Assembly (NCBI RefSeq): GCF_024166365.1
Contig: NC_064835.1
Coordinates: 63,034,607-63,098,606, forward strand
Source of the DNA: Elephas maximus indicus
Taxonomy: Eukaryota; Chordata; Mammalia; Proboscidea; Elephantidae
Direction of reading: 5' to 3'
Length of the DNA: 64,000 nucleotides
Part shown: piece after piece, positions 1 through 12,223 of the stretch
How positions within the stretch are numbered: the first letter of the stretch is position 1
Layout: each line of letters starts with the position of its first letter
Notes under the pieces: model-generated
Seen by the model: the letters and a program-made list of their open reading frames with translations, nothing else
What the model was told of the DNA's origin: nothing
Database searches by the model: none
Position numbers and translations under genes: made by a program

Positions 1-306
1 TTTTTGGCTTTATGGTCAGAAAGATGCTTTGTAATATTTCAATGCTTTGGATTCTGTTAAGGCTTGCTTTTTGGCCTAATCTGTGGTCTGTTCTGGAGAA
101 TGTTCCATTGCATTGGAAAAGAAAGTATACTTAGCTGCAGTTGGGTGAAGTGTTTTGTACATGTCTATGAGATCAAGTTGATTGATTGTGGCATTTAGAT
201 CTTCCATGTCTTTATTGAGCTTCTTTCTGGATGTTCTTTCCATCGAAAGTGGTGTGTTGGTCTCCTACTATTATTGTGGAGCTGTCTGTCTATCTTTTCA
301 ATGCTG

Positions 307-582
307 TTAAGAGTTTATTTTATACATTTTGGAGCCCTGTTGTTGGGGGGCATAAATATTCATTATGGTTATGTCATCCTGGTGTATTGTCCCTTTAATC
401 GTTATATAGCATCCTTCCTTATCCATTGTGGTGGATTTTACTTTAAAGTCTATTTTGTCAGAAATTAATATTGCCACTCCTGCTCTTTTTTGACCATTAT
501 TTGCTTGATATATTTTTTTCCATCCTTTGAGTTTTAGTTTGTTTGTGTCTTTGAGTCTAAGGGGTGTCTCTTGTAGCAGCAT
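307..582 (-). pseudogene. L1 ORF2 endonuclease fragment
   Basis: Minus-strand reading gives an APE-type endonuclease stretch including RAGVAILISDKIDFK and ITIMNIYAPQ, the usual L1 EN core around the AILI and NIYAP motifs. In L1 this domain nicks target DNA at TTTT/AA. The frame is lost on both sides. It belongs to the L1 covering the left end of the window. Confidence 0.75.
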
Positions 583-1168
583 ATAGAAGGATCATGTTTC
601 TTTATCCATTCTGCCACTCTCTGTCTCTTTATTGGTGTGTTTAATCCATTTACATTCAGTGCAATTATTGACAGGTATGAGTTTCATGCTGTCATTTTGG
701 TGTCTATTTTCTTGCATGTTGTTGACAGATTCTTCCACTTTATTTTCTGTGCTGAGTTGTTTTTCTTTATGTATTTTCTTTGCATCATTTTCAATGTTAT
801 TGATTTCGTATTTGCTGAGTGTTTATATTTTACTTGTTTTTTGTTTTGATGTGTAGGATTGTTAGTTTCCTTTGTGGTTACCTTTAGTATTTACCCCTGT
901 TTTTCTAAGTTTAAACTCTTCTATTTCTTTATATCACCTTGACATCCTTTCCATATGAAAGATCTGTGACTACATTTTTTAGCCCTCTTTTTTGTTTTAA
1001 TGTTATTTTCTTTTACATATTGTCATCTCTGTTTCCCTATTTTTGGTGTTTTAGCTTTGATTTATTTTTGTGATTTTCCTATCTGGGTCGATATCTGGTT
1101 TCTGTGTCCTGTGTTCTAGTCTTGAGTTTTTATCTGATGTTATTGATTTTCTAACTGGAGGACTGTCT

Positions 1169-2157
1169 TTAGTATTTCTTGTCATTTTGGTTTGGTTTTT
1201 GCAAGTTCCCTAGACTTCTGTTTATCTGGAAATGCCCCAATTTTGCCATCATATTTGAGAGACAGTTTTGCTGGATATATAATTCTTGGGTGGCAATTTT
1301 TTTTTCTTTCAAGGTGTTATATATGTCATCCCGTTGCCTTCTTGCCTGCATGGTTTCTGCTGAGTAGTCTGAGCTTAGTCTTACTGACTCTTCTTTGTAG
1401 GTGACTTTTGTTGATCCTTAGCCACTCTTAAAGTTCTCTCTTTATCTTTGGTTTTGGCAAGCTTGATAATAATATGTCTTGGTGGCTTTCTTTTGGGATC
1501 TACTTTCTGTGGGGTTTGATGAGCATCTTGGATAGGTATCTTCTCATCTTTCATGATATCAGGGAAGTTTTCTGCCAACAAATCTTCAACAATTCTCTCT
1601 ATATTTTCTGCTGTCCCCCACCCCCCCATTCTGGTACTGCAATCACTTGTAGGTTATTTCTCTTAATGCAGTCACACAAAGTTCTTAGGGTTTCTTCATT
1701 TTTTAATTCTTTTATCTGATATTTCCTCAAATAAGTTGGTGTCAAGTGCTTTATCTTCAGTCTCACTAATTCTGACTGCTGTTGCCTCAATTTTGCTCCT
1801 CTGACTATAAAAAAAAAAAATAGAGTTGTCTAATTCCGAAATTTTATTGTTAATATTCTGGATTTCTGTATGGCTTCTTACAGCCTGTTAAATTTGTCAT
1901 TATGCTCTTCTGTAATCATCTTACATTCCTCTAATGCTATGTCTGCATTCCTTGGCTTATTCTGCATTTTGCCTGATCTCCTTCCTGGTCTCTTGAAGAG
2001 TTCTGTCTATTAATCTTTTACTTTCTACCTCCAGTAATTCCAGGAAGTTATCTTCCTTCAGAAGATTTCTTGATTCTTTGTTTTGGGAGCTTACCGAAAC
2101 CATTGCAATCTGCCTGTTTATGTGATTTGATACTGACTGTTGTCTCTGAGCCATCAA
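1169..2157 (-). pseudogene. L1 ORF1 remnant (nucleic-acid chaperone protein)
   Basis: ORF1 encodes the trimeric RNA-binding chaperone of L1. It starts with an MMAQRQQS-type N-terminus at 2,157. A charged coiled-coil part follows, then an RRM/C-terminal part whose conserved stretch HIIIKLAKTKDKER is readable near 1,450. The C-terminus, containing RIIY-like and LSLKYxG-like motifs in related copies, ends at 1,169. Pieces lie in at least three frames and a run of A's near 1,810 adds a further shift. It cannot make a full protein. Confidence 0.8.
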
Positions 2158-2340
2158 TAAGTTATTATATTTATTTATTTTATGTTTGCTTATGGTGTCC
2201 TAACTTCTTGTTTTGTTTTGTTTTGATATACCCAAATAGTCTGTTCACGTGAGCTAGTTTGATTATTGGAACCTCTGAAGTTCTAATGTCCTGTCACCAG
2301 GTGGTTAGATCTGTCACTAGGTATGTGAGCCCAGGAGTCT

Positions 2341-3623
2341 GGAAAGGAGAATCAGACATTCATAAAGAAAGGCTGTTATGTCTTTTCAAGTACCCATAAC
2401 ACTTGGGGAGGCATAATGAATAAAACCAACAGTAACATGCCTGCACCACCTTGTGAATTCTGGTATAGCATAGTTTGGTGATTGTTTTCTGTCTCCAAGG
2501 GCTGGTGGGGATTAAAGTTATCTTGGGGTGGTGGTGGTGGTGATGTGTGTGTGTGTGTGTGTGCGCGTGTGTGTATGGGTGGGGTAGGGTGGTGAGAAAG
2601 CCCGGTGGTGAAAACTCAGGCCACCTTATTTTTGGAAACTGGGAATAAGAAGGCAGATCGCTGTGTCCTTGGTATTACCTGTGCCCAGTCTCCCTAAATC
2701 ACCCAACAGAGCAGGCACCACCCAACAAAGCCAGCGCCATACATTCAGGAGGGTCCTGGAAAGGCTCTTGGTAGTCCCAGCCAGGACAAGGACCACGTTG
2801 GAACACCAACTGGTGCATCCTAACCTGGGTTTAAGCCGGATCAGCTAAACCGCCACCAGGTGGCGCCAAAGCGCAGCCGAGACGGGTTGATTTGGATCCT
2901 GCAGCCCCAGAGATGTCCGGTGTTACATAAAGTCAGTTGATGCGTGGGTCTCTGAGAAGGGACCCTGCCCTCTGCTCCCCGGGTTGAAACTCCTTTGGAA
3001 GGTGTATGAGAACCGCCGAGTTAGGGATGTGAAGTCCAAAAGTGGAGATTCCTGGGGTAAAACTGAAGTCAGCTCAAGGCAGCCTGGTAAGGTATCAACG
3101 TTGTTCAAGGACTGAAGGACCTGAGACAGCCACCATGTCTCCTCAGGTCCCAGCGTTGTTTAGAAGAGTATGTAAAGGTTTCTTTTTGCCAAAGAGGGGC
3201 ACAAAGGTAGCTGGACTGGCAGAGTGGACATGGCCTTGAAGTCCAGGTCAGTAGTGTAGGTGCCCCACACTGGGAGACGTGGGAAACAGACGGGAAACAG
3301 ATGAGTAAGCTAATGATGGCATAGTCTGTGGCAGGTGAAAAGGCCTGGGAGATGATGGACATCTCCGTGGACGCCAGTGTGGACAGGTGATAACCACAGA
3401 ACGTTCAGATGAAATGCTATGAAAGTATACCATACCGAGATGAACTCTTAGGCAAAAATGTGAAGGGGGAAATCCTGATTGCCTGTGAAAAATTCTGAAA
3501 AATTTTAAATGACAAAGTTTACATGGAAGTGATTAATACTATGTGGGTTTTGTTTGTTTTGTTTTTGCTAATTGGAGTAATGGATGCTCAGGATAGAGGT
3601 AAAGTTGTATAAGAGAAAAATAA
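2341..3623. other. Intergenic stretch, no gene recognised
   Basis: This stretch contains a (TG)n tract at 2,543-2,575 followed by a comparatively GC-rich block (about 2,640-3,400). Short open frames of 61-85 codons occur on both strands but none resembles a known protein, and none has a convincing codon pattern. It could be an old LTR or other degraded repeat. I see no splice signals or poly(A) tract that would make it a retrocopy. Confidence 0.4.
2527..2580. repeat. GGT/TG simple repeat
   Basis: A GGTGGTGG run passes directly into about 16 alternating purine-pyrimidine TG/CG dinucleotides. Such tracts are polymorphic microsatellites and can adopt Z-DNA. Confidence 0.9.
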
Positions 3624-3787
3624 AAACCAAAAACCCAAACCCATTGCTGTCAAGTTGATTCCAACTCATAGCGACCCTATAAGATAGGGTAGAACTGCCC
3701 CATAGGATTTCCAAGGAGCGGCTGGTGGATTCTAACTGACAACCTTTCCGTTAGCAGCCATTTAACTACTGTGCCACCAGGGATCCA
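3624..3787 (-). mobile_element. AfroSINE
   Basis: Antisense copy: the A-rich tail (AAACCCAAACCCATTGC) comes first, then the body (GACCCTATAAGATAGGGTAGAACTG), and last the head (GTGCCACCAGGGATCC). Both ends are intact. Confidence 0.9.
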
Positions 3788-4913
3788 AGAGAAAAATCAA
3801 CTTACATTTCTTACCAAACCTAACTCTGTGGCCTATGAAATGCATGTGATCTACAAATATCCGTAAAAAATTGATTGCACATAAGAAACACCAAAAAAGT
3901 AGAAATTGTGCAAAACACGTTCTCTAAACACATTGTAACCAAACTAAAAACATAGTGTGAAAATAACAAGAAAACCCAAGCGCTTGAAAATCAAAAAAGG
4001 AAAAATAATTATCCTAAACAGCACTAGAATCCTGGAGAAATCAAGATTACAGTATCAGATTCTTTAGAGAAATAACGCGTATGGAAAAGCACTATATCAA
4101 GTCTAAGCTATATGGACAAAGCTGTATGCTCAGCTATGAATTCACTGTTTTAAATGATTTTGTTAGCTGAGAGAATAATAAATATCCAACGTTCGATTTT
4201 TAGGAGAACAAAAAAGTTCTAAAGAAGGGAGCAAAGAAATAACTATGGAAATAAAACTAAATGAATAAGAAAAAAGATCAGCTAGTTATTTTTTTTAAAC
4301 TAATAGACAAACTTAAACTAAGAGGAAAAGCAAAATACAAAACCCCTTACTGTTTGTCCTTCAAAAAGCACTTAGCCACTTGCCTCAGGGCACTCAGCCA
4401 CTTGCCCTTTCTTTCCTGCAGCCTGCCCGCTGCACCCCTGTAAGGGGATATACGACACGCTCTTCCTTGTAGCTTAGAGCTCACTTCCACTAGATTTAAA
4501 AGTAATCTTTAAAACCCTGAATACCCCACACCTACATAACCCAGATGAAAGAGGGAACAGTGCTTCTTGCGGAAGACAGCATGACAAAATTGGCCTAAGG
4601 ATGAAATGAGTTACTATAACCAGTGCTAAAGTGTGTAGTATACCTTTGTGTGTGTGTGTATGCACAAATGTGAGTGTGTAAGTGTGTGTTGTTTCCTTTT
4701 AGTACTTGAATTAAACTTACTTGATCAAGATAGTATCTAAGATCTGATCCCAACAAAGAAGTACATTTTTATGTATTCCATGACCAGTGATGAACATGCA
4801 TTATAAACTAAAGATCCCCAAATAAAAAAAGTCTCTCAGAAAAGAACTAGCCTGATTTCCTTGTCTACCTATATCAATTATTGGCAATTAACTGATCCTC
4901 ATATACCACATAG
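3788..4913. other. AT-rich intergenic stretch, no gene
   Basis: A-rich sequence suggests an old L1-type remnant between about 3,790 and 4,330, but I cannot align it. A (TG)n tract lies at 4,647-4,690. No coding frame longer than 63 codons is seen. Confidence 0.4.
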
Positions 4914-5088
4914 AGCCCAGGTGGTGCACTGGTTAAGAGCTACAGTGACCTACAGCTGCTAACCAAAAAACACTGGCAGTTTGAATCTACCAGCCGTTCC
5001 TTGGAAGCCTTATAGGGCAGTTCTACTCTGTCCTATAGTCTTGCTACAAGTTGGAATCGACGGCAGCTGGTTTGGTTTTAGTTTTTTA
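4914..5088 (+). mobile_element. AfroSINE
   Basis: Sense copy from GAGCCCAGGTGGTGCACTGG to the tail GGCAGCTGGTTTGG. The gap after TCTACCAGCCGTTCC is small, so it is nearly full length. Confidence 0.9.
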
Positions 5089-5099
5089 TATACCACGTA

Positions 5100-5270
5100 T
5101 ACCAGCAACTCAAAGTGCCAGTCAGCATCTCACTTAACCTAGCGTCATGAGGGAAGTCTCACAGAGGGGTTAAAGTGAGTTGCCCAGCATTACACGGCTA
5201 GCCCAGTGGTGACCCAGGAGTCAAAATGAGGTTTGCATGGCTCCAAAGATACAGGTCTTAACATTCGGCT
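5100..5270 (-). repeat. MIR-like ancient SINE
   Basis: Reads as antisense MIR: CACAGAGGGGTTAAAGTGAG TTGCCCAGCATTACACGGCT, the hallmark order of MIR (ground state ...GAGGTTAAGTAACTTGCCCAAGGTCAC). It is strongly diverged. Confidence 0.6.
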
Positions 5271-5499
5271 GTAATCTCCCGTGCTTTTAAAATTACTTTT
5301 TCTTCATTCTTATTGTGCATGGAAAAAATGATATGTATGCCTACCTTGGTCTTTTTTGGCCCTAAGAGTGACCTGAATCAAGAACCCTCGCATAACCCAG
5401 GAGCAAGGATACTGTTTGGTAGTTTGATCACCACAAGGTGGCAGCAGAATCTGAAGCTTTTTCAGTGCCAGTCCAGACCCCTTCTTGCCCTAAAGGAAT

Positions 5500-5558
5500 T
5501 GGCCTATAGGGTCGCTATGAGTCGGAACTGACTCAATGGTTACCTAACAACAACAGAC
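5500..5558 (+). mobile_element. RTE 3'-end fragment
   Basis: The run GGGTCGCTATGAGTCGGAAC followed by TCAATGGTTACCTAACAACAACA is the tail shared by the RTE elements elsewhere in the window (for example 23,130-23,176). Only the last ~60 bp is recognisable. Confidence 0.6.
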
Positions 5559-5696
5559 GAGGCCTTGTTCTCATAATCCTTTGGTTTCTAGTCTGGTTTC
5601 AGGCTTTACTTTTCATCATTCCACTATCCTGCCTCTCCCAAAATAAGAAACACATGCAAGCATTGCCTTGCTTAAAAGCCCCACTATTGCTAATAC

Positions 5697-5878
5697 ACGT
5701 CCTTGGGTGGCACAGCTAAGCTCTTAGCTACTAACTAGAAGGCTGGGGGTTTGAATCCACCCAGAGGTGCCTTGGGCAAAAACCCTAACAATCTACTTTC
5801 TACTCTGAAATAGATGGGGTTGCCATGAGTCGGAATCTACTCGACAGCACCTGGTTTGGGGTTTTTTGTTTTATTGCT
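5697..5878 (+). mobile_element. AfroSINE variant (cCTTGGGTGGCACA subtype)
   Basis: A subtype with head CCTTGGGTGGCACA and the phrase CACCCAGAGGTGCCTTGG, ending GTCGGAATCTACTCGACAGCACCTGG. Copies of the same subtype lie at 19,555 and 62,168. Confidence 0.85.
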
Positions 5879-5879
5879 A

Positions 5880-8050
5880 ATACACAGTGGATTTTCAGTG
5901 CTTGAGCCCTATCAAAGTGTTTATTTTGATTTATTAATAATATAAAGTTTTCCTGATTTGTCACTTCATCACTTCTTCCCAAATTTTTGCATCTAGTCTT
6001 AAACAAAATCTGGCAAAATTCAAGGATCCCTAGAATTAGTTAAATCTGAGGGTTACAGGACCATCATTCCTGAAGCCATCTTGGCCTTGCCGAGGTTTGG
6101 TAGACCTTGCTCTGTCTGCCTTATAATTTTCATGAGTTCCTCTGAGATTTGGTGTGAGTCTGCAGTGCTTGGTGCCTTTTCTTTTTTTCTGTATTTTCAT
6201 GGGTACTTTCCTGAGAAGTTAAAACAGGTCGCATCAAGGACTGCTAACCAGAGCACCCTTTCAAAACAGAGTCTGGCTGAACCTGACAGCCAGATATTGA
6301 TTTAGAAGGTTCCTGGAGTTGGCAGTGGGGGTGGCAGCACTAGGATTCTTGATAGTCTGAGGTTCTGGAAAAGATTTGGAAATGTAACCCCAAGAGGGGG
6401 GAAAAAATACCCAGAAGAGTTCTCTAGGATTGTTCGAAAAAAAAATTTTTTTAACCCTTTCCATATGCTCAGTCATGGCTGAGGGCGGCCCCAGCTCTGT
6501 GCGTGCCCCTCTCCATTCTCCTTGCTGAACCTTCCCTTCGGGTCTATGCTCCTGACCACAATGGTCTTCTCTAGCTAGGTGCAGCCCTCACCCCGTGAGG
6601 GTCCCTATTGTCACTCAGCCTCTCTCCCATGATGTCTCAGACAAGCATCTGGGAATCTCCGCTACTGCAGAGAGGGTGACCTGACTCAGCACCTGGAGAC
6701 CCCGCTCTAAAGGTTGTGGGGCCACCACTGTGGCAACCCCTCCCACCACCACTGCCTCCCCTTAGTCAGTTGTTCCAGCCGTTGGCAGTCCTCTAGGTTG
6801 TTTTGGTTTTTTTTCTCTCTCTCTGTATTTGGCAGTAGGGGGACATGACCTAGAAGTGTTACACTTATTTATTTAATAGACTATGGAAGCTCAGTGTATC
6901 TCTGCCCACTCAGGACCCCTTGCAGGAGTTGCTTAGCTCAGTTACATGGCTATACCACCTGTATACAAGTTATGCCACTCCTGGGGGGATAACAGTCACC
7001 CTCTTTGGCAAGAGAGCTAGCCTATGAGCATGAAGAAGCTTGGACAAAGTCAGGTATGAATAGAAAGGAAATGAGGGAAGAGGGGATGGCACTGAAGAAA
7101 TATGATTTTCAACCTGGAAGTCTATATTCTGTCATACTCATCAGAAGTGCACACAGAATAAAGATACCTGAGTATCTGATAGATCAAGATATTTTTAATT
7201 TGGACTTACAAATTGGATTAATGAGAGAAGAATATTAAAAAGAAAAGGAACGTAGCTTACTAGTGAAGTCAGAAATTCTGGGGGTGGGACCCAGCAATCT
7301 GTGTTATAACAAGCCTTCCTGGTGACTCTGATACTTGCTCAAGTTGGAGAACCCCTGGTTTAGGGGAAACCAATCGCCTGAGTCTAGCCATTTCATCCAT
7401 TTCTTCTGAGGGGTATTGTGGCCTGTGGGGAAAATTGAAAAATCTGGGAAAACTTTTTGTTTTGGTTCTTTGTGTTTTAACGGAGCATGTCCTTAGTAGA
7501 TTCCTGAGAAAGCGTGCATTGGAAGTACATTTATGATATCTGAAAATATCTTCATGGAACTTGAGGCTGAAAGTAAGATTTCTTCACACTTTTGAAGGAA
7601 AGCATTCCTTTCTTGCCTTACAAGGTGTGGTTGAGAAATTTCATGCCATTCCAATTCCTGGTCTTTTATAGGTGACCTATATATTCTTCTCTGGAACGTC
7701 TAGTATTGTTACCATTAGTATTTTGAAATTCACTGCGGTGCTTCTTGGTATGGGTTTGTTTTCCTTAATTGTGCGGGGCACCTGAGTCAGTGTTGTTAAA
7801 TTTTTTTTTCCTGTCTTTTTTTTTTTTTTTTTTTATCCTTTCCTCTTCATTTTCTCTTATTCTCTTTCTGCAATTCTAATTAGTTGGATATTTCATCTTT
7901 GAACTAATACTCTAAATTTCTTTCATTCTCTCTTTTCTTATTTTCTTGTTCTGCTCCCTGGAACACTTCTTCAATTTTATATTTTAACTATTTTATGGGT
8001 TTTTAATTTTAGTTATACCAATTTAAGCCTGGAGCTCTTTCTTATTCTTA
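5880..8050. other. Intergenic stretch, no gene recognised
   Basis: No coding frame exceeds 77 codons. A MER5-like fragment lies near 7,270 and a poly-T run at 7,798-7,835. The rest does not resemble any repeat or gene I can name. Confidence 0.4.
7268..7362 (+). repeat. MER5A-like hAT DNA-transposon fragment
   Basis: The string TTCTGGGGGTGGGACCCAGC, then AATCTGTGTTATAACAAGCC and TGGAGAACCCCTGGTTTA, follows the 3' half of MER5A, a non-autonomous Charlie/hAT element found in all placental mammals. Confidence 0.7.
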
Positions 8051-8460
8051 GATTGTTCTGTTTAACAACAAATTGCCATAGAAATGGAGGAGCTTGTCCT
8101 AAAATTCAGAATAGCAAAAATAACCTTAAAAAAGAACAAAGTCAGAGAAGTTATTATACCCCCCCACCTTTTTAAACTTACTACAAAGCAAGAATAATCA
8201 ACACAGTGTGGTAGTGGCATAAGGATATACAAATAGATCAATGAAATAGAATTGAGAGTCCAGAAATAAACCCAAGGTCAACTGATTTTCAACAAGTGTG
8301 CTAAGACCACTTAATGGGAAAAAAAAGTCTTTTCAGCAAGTGGTGCTGGGGTACCTGGATAGCCACACGCACAAGGTTGAAGTTAGACCCTTTAAAAATA
8401 ACTTATATTGTATCAGAGACCTAAATGCAAGAGCCAAGTCTATAACACTCTCAGAAGAAC

Positions 8461-8920
8461 ACCAAAACCGAAACCCAAGCCTATTGCCAACGAGTCGGTT
8501 CCGACTCATGGCAACCCCATGTGTTACAGAATAGAACTGCTCCACAGGGTTTTCTTGGCTGTAACCTTCACAGAAGCAGATTGCCAGAATTTTCTTCTGT
8601 GGTGGCACTGAATGGATTCGAACTGCCAACCTTTAGGTTAGTAAACCCAAAAAAGCTGTTGCCGTTGAGTCGATTCTGACTCATAGCGACCGTATAGCAC
8701 AGAGTAGAACTGCCCCATAGAGTTTCCAAGGAGTGCCTGGTGGATCTGAACTGCTGACCTTTAGGTTAGCAGCAGTAACACTTAACCGCTACGCCACCAG
8801 GGTTTCCAAACCAAACGTAGTGCCGTCAAGTTGATTCTGGCTCATAGCAACCCTATAGGACAGAGTAGAATTGCTCCATGTAGATAAGCGCAAACCCTTT
8901 ATGCCACACAGGAACCTCTG
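8461..8920 (-). mobile_element. Cluster of three antisense AfroSINE pieces
   Basis: Tail-to-head pieces at about 8,461-8,642, 8,643-8,812 and 8,813-8,920. The first lacks its head and the third lacks its middle. The L1 word TCAGAAGAA occurs at 8,451-8,459 and again at 8,921-8,929, a probable target-site duplication for the first arrival; later copies landed in or next to it. Confidence 0.85.
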
Positions 8921-9041
8921 TCAGAAGAAAACATAAGAGTAAATCTTTTTGACCTTGGGTTTGGCAAAAGGAAAAATAAACTGGGCTTCATCAAAATTGA
9001 AAATGTTTGTGCTAGAAACAGTACCATCAAGAAACTGAAAG

Positions 9042-9784
9042 AGTCAGTTGGCATAATAAAATCTATCAAGAAAACATTCTGCATCCCACCTTGGAGAGAG
9101 GTGGCTGGGGTCTTAAACGCTAGCAAGCAGCCATCTAAGATGCATCAAATGGTCTCAACCCACCTGGATCAAAGGAGAATGAAGAACACCAAGGACACAA
9201 GGTAATTACGAGCCCAAGAGACAGAAAGGGCCACATAAACCAGAGAGTACGTCAGCCTGAGACCAGAAGAGCTAGATGGTGCCCGGCTACAACTGGTTAC
9301 TGCCCTGACAGGGAATGTAATGGAGAACCCCTGAGGGAGCAGGAGAGCAATGGGATGCAGACTCCAAATTCTCATAAAAAGACCATACTTAATAGTCTGA
9401 CTGAGACTGGAAGGACCCTGGTGGTCATGGCCCCCAGACTTCAGTTGGCCCAGGACTGGAACCATTCCCAAAGCCTACTCTTCAGACAGAGATTGGACTG
9501 GACAATGGGTTGGAGAGGGATGCTGGTGAGGAGTGAGCTTCTTGGATCAGGTGGACACTTGAGACTATGTTGGCAGCTCCTCCTTGAAGGGGAGATGAGA
9601 GGGTAGAGGGGGTTAGAAGCTGGTGAAATGGACACAAAAAGAGAGAGTGGAGGGAGGGAGTGGGCTGTCTCATTAGGGGGAGAGCAATTGGGAGTATGTA
9701 GCAAGGTGTATATAAGTTTTTGTGTGAGAGACTGACTTGATTTGTAAACTTTCACTTAAGGCACAATAAAAATTAAAAAAAAAA
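9042..9784 (+). mobile_element. 5'-truncated L1 (3' UTR only) with target-site duplication
   Basis: A 743-bp insert in the older L1, ending GCACAATAAAAATT plus poly-A. It is bounded by AAGAAACTGAAAG at 9,029-9,041 and 9,785-9,797. Its sequence recurs, often antisense, at 12,224, 38,800, 47,490, 51,687 and 60,862. The long copy at 13,530-13,869 continues into classic L1 3' sequence, which identifies the family as L1. It contains no long frame. Confidence 0.85.
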
Positions 9785-10346
9785 AAGAAACTGAAAGAAA
9801 ACCCACAGAATGGGAGAAAATATTTGCAAATCATAATCTGATCAGGAATTTGTATTTAGAATATATAAAGAACATTTGCAACTCAATAATAAAAAGACAA
9901 ATAACCCAATTAAAAAACCCAAAGAAGATATACAGATGGCCAGTAAGCACATGAAAAGAGGCACATCATGAGTCATCAAGGAAATGCAAATCAAAACTAC
10001 AATGTCACTTTACCTGCTAAGATGACTGTAATCAAAAAGTCAGATAATAACAAGTGTTGGCAAGGATGTGAAGAAATCGGAATCCTCATACCTTGCAGGT
10101 GGGACTGTAAAATGGTACAGCCACTTTGGAAAGCAGTCTCACAGATCCTCAAGAAGTTAAACCGAGCAATTCCACTCCTCGGTGTATATCTAGATATTTC
10201 ACCCAAGGTCAATGAAAATATGTGTCTACACAAAAACTTGCACACGTATGTTCATAGCATCATTATTCATAATAACCAAAAAGGTGGGAAACAACCTAAA
10301 TGTTCACCAACTGGTAAATGGATAAACAAAATATGGTATATCCACA

Positions 10347-10527
10347 TAAAAAAAAACAAAAAACAAAAAACCCTTTGCCACTGAGTTGATTCCGACTCCT
10401 AGTGACGCTATAAGACAGGGTAGAACTACCAAATAGGGTTTCCAAGGAGTGGCTGTGGATTTGAACTGCTGACCTTTTGGTTAGCAGCCAAATGTATAAC
10501 CACTGTGCCACCAGGGCCCCATAATGG
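10347..10527 (-). mobile_element. AfroSINE
   Basis: Antisense copy in the L1 3' UTR, from the A-rich tail at 10,347 to GTGCCACCAGGGCCCC at 10,520. L1 reading resumes directly with ATAATGGAATATTATGCAGC. Confidence 0.9.
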
Positions 10528-11612
10528 AATATTATGCAGCCATAAAAAAGAACGAAGTACTGATACATGCTACAACATGGATGAACCTTAAAAACACTAT
10601 ACTAAGTGAAAGAGGTCAGATATAAAAGGCAATGTATTATACAATTCCATTAACATGAAATGTGCAGGTTGTTGTTGTTAGGTGCCATCGGGTAGATTCC
10701 GACTCATAGCTATCCCACATACAATAGAACACAACACCGCCCGGCTCTGCGCCATCCTCTCAATCGTTATGCTTGAGCCCACTGTTGGCGGCCACTGTGT
10801 CAATCTATCTTGTCCAGGGTCTTCCTCTTTTTCGCTGACTCTGTATTAAGCATGATATCCTTCTTCAGGGACTGGTTTCTGATAACATGTCCAAAATAAG
10901 GGAGATGAAGTCTCACTATCCTTGCTTCTAAGGAGCATTCTGGCTGTGCTTCTTCCAAGACAGATTTATTTGTTCTTCTGCTAGTCCGTGGTATATTCAA
11001 TATTCTTCACCAACTCCATCATTCAAAAGCATCAATTCTTCTTCAGTCTTCCTTACTCATTGTCCAGCTTTCACATACATATAAGGAGATTGAACATATC
11101 ATGGCTTGGGTCAGGTGCACGTTAGTCCTTAAAGTGACATCTTCGCTTTTCAACACTTAAAGAGGTCTTTTGCAGCAGATTTGCCTAATGCAAATACGTC
11201 ATTTGATTTCTTGACTGCTGCTTCCATGGGCATTGATTTGGGATCCAAGTAAAATGATATCCTTGACAACTTGAATCTTTTCCCCATTTATCATGATGTT
11301 TCTTATTGGTCCACTTGTGAGGATTTTTGTTTTCTTTGTGTGGAGGTGTAATCCATATTGAAGGCTGTAGTGTTTGATCTTCATCAGTAAGTGCTTCAAG
11401 TTCTCTTCACTTTCAGCAGGCAAGGTTGTATCATCTGCATATCACAGGTTGATATGCAGTCTTCCTTCAATCCTGTTGCCACATTCTTCTTCCTACGGTC
11501 CAGCTCCTTGAATTACTTGCTGAGCATACAGATTGAATGAGAGTGGTGAAAGGGTACAACTCTGATGCACACCTTTCCTGACTTGAAACCATGCAATATC
11601 CCCTTGTTCTGT

Positions 11613-11909
11613 TCAAATGACTGCCTCTTGGTCTATGTACAGGTTCCTAATAAGCACAGTTAAGTGGTCTGGAATTCTCATTCTTTGCAGTGTTATCCAT
11701 AATTTGTTATGATCCACATAGTCAAATGCCTTTGCATAGTCAATAAAACACAGATAAAGATGTTTGTGATATTCTCTGCTTTCAACTAAGATCCATCTGA
11801 TGTCAACAATGATACCCCTGGTTCCACGTCCTCTTCTGAATTTGGCTTGAATTTCTGGCAGTTCCACGTGGATGTATTGCTGCGACCCCCTTTGAATGAT
11901 CTTCAGCAA
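11613..11909 (-). pseudogene. RTE reverse-transcriptase fragment (copy A)
   Basis: Carries the RT fingers and palm segment: EIQAKFRRGRGTR, then DIRWILVESREYHKHLYLCF and the motif A stretch IDYAKAFDYVDHNKLW. The related thumb part is at 11,423-11,199 in another frame. Motif A aspartates are kept but the frame is interrupted, so no enzyme can be made. Confidence 0.8.
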
Positions 11910-12223
11910 AATTGTACTTTCGTGTGATGTTAATGATATTGCTCAATAATTCTTGCATTCTGTTGGATCACCTTTCTTTGGAAGGGGTGCAAATATGGAT
12001 CTCTTCCAGTCGGTTGTTCAGGAAGCTGTCTTCCAAATTTCTTGACACAGACAAGTGAGCACTTCAGTGCTGCAACTGTTTGTTGAAACATCTCAATTAG
12101 TATTCCGTCAATTCCTAGAGCCTTGTTTTTTGCTGTTCCTTCAGTGCAGCTTGGACTTTTTCCTTCACTACCATCGGTTCTTGATCATATGCTACCTCCT
12201 GAAATGGTTGAACATCAACCAAA

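Larger units (their letters stand above)
1..2340 (-). mobile_element. L1 retrotransposon fragment (ORF1 and 5' part of ORF2)
   Basis: Read on the minus strand this is an L1: ORF1 remnants lie at about 2,157-1,169 and the ORF2 endonuclease region runs from about 1,100 off the left edge. It aligns by eye along its whole length with the L1 at 27,773-34,172. The two copies share the sequence just upstream of ORF1 up to about 2,335 (ending ...CCAGGAGTC on the plus strand) and then diverge, so this copy is 5'-truncated there. Frames are broken throughout, so it is dead. Confidence 0.9.
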
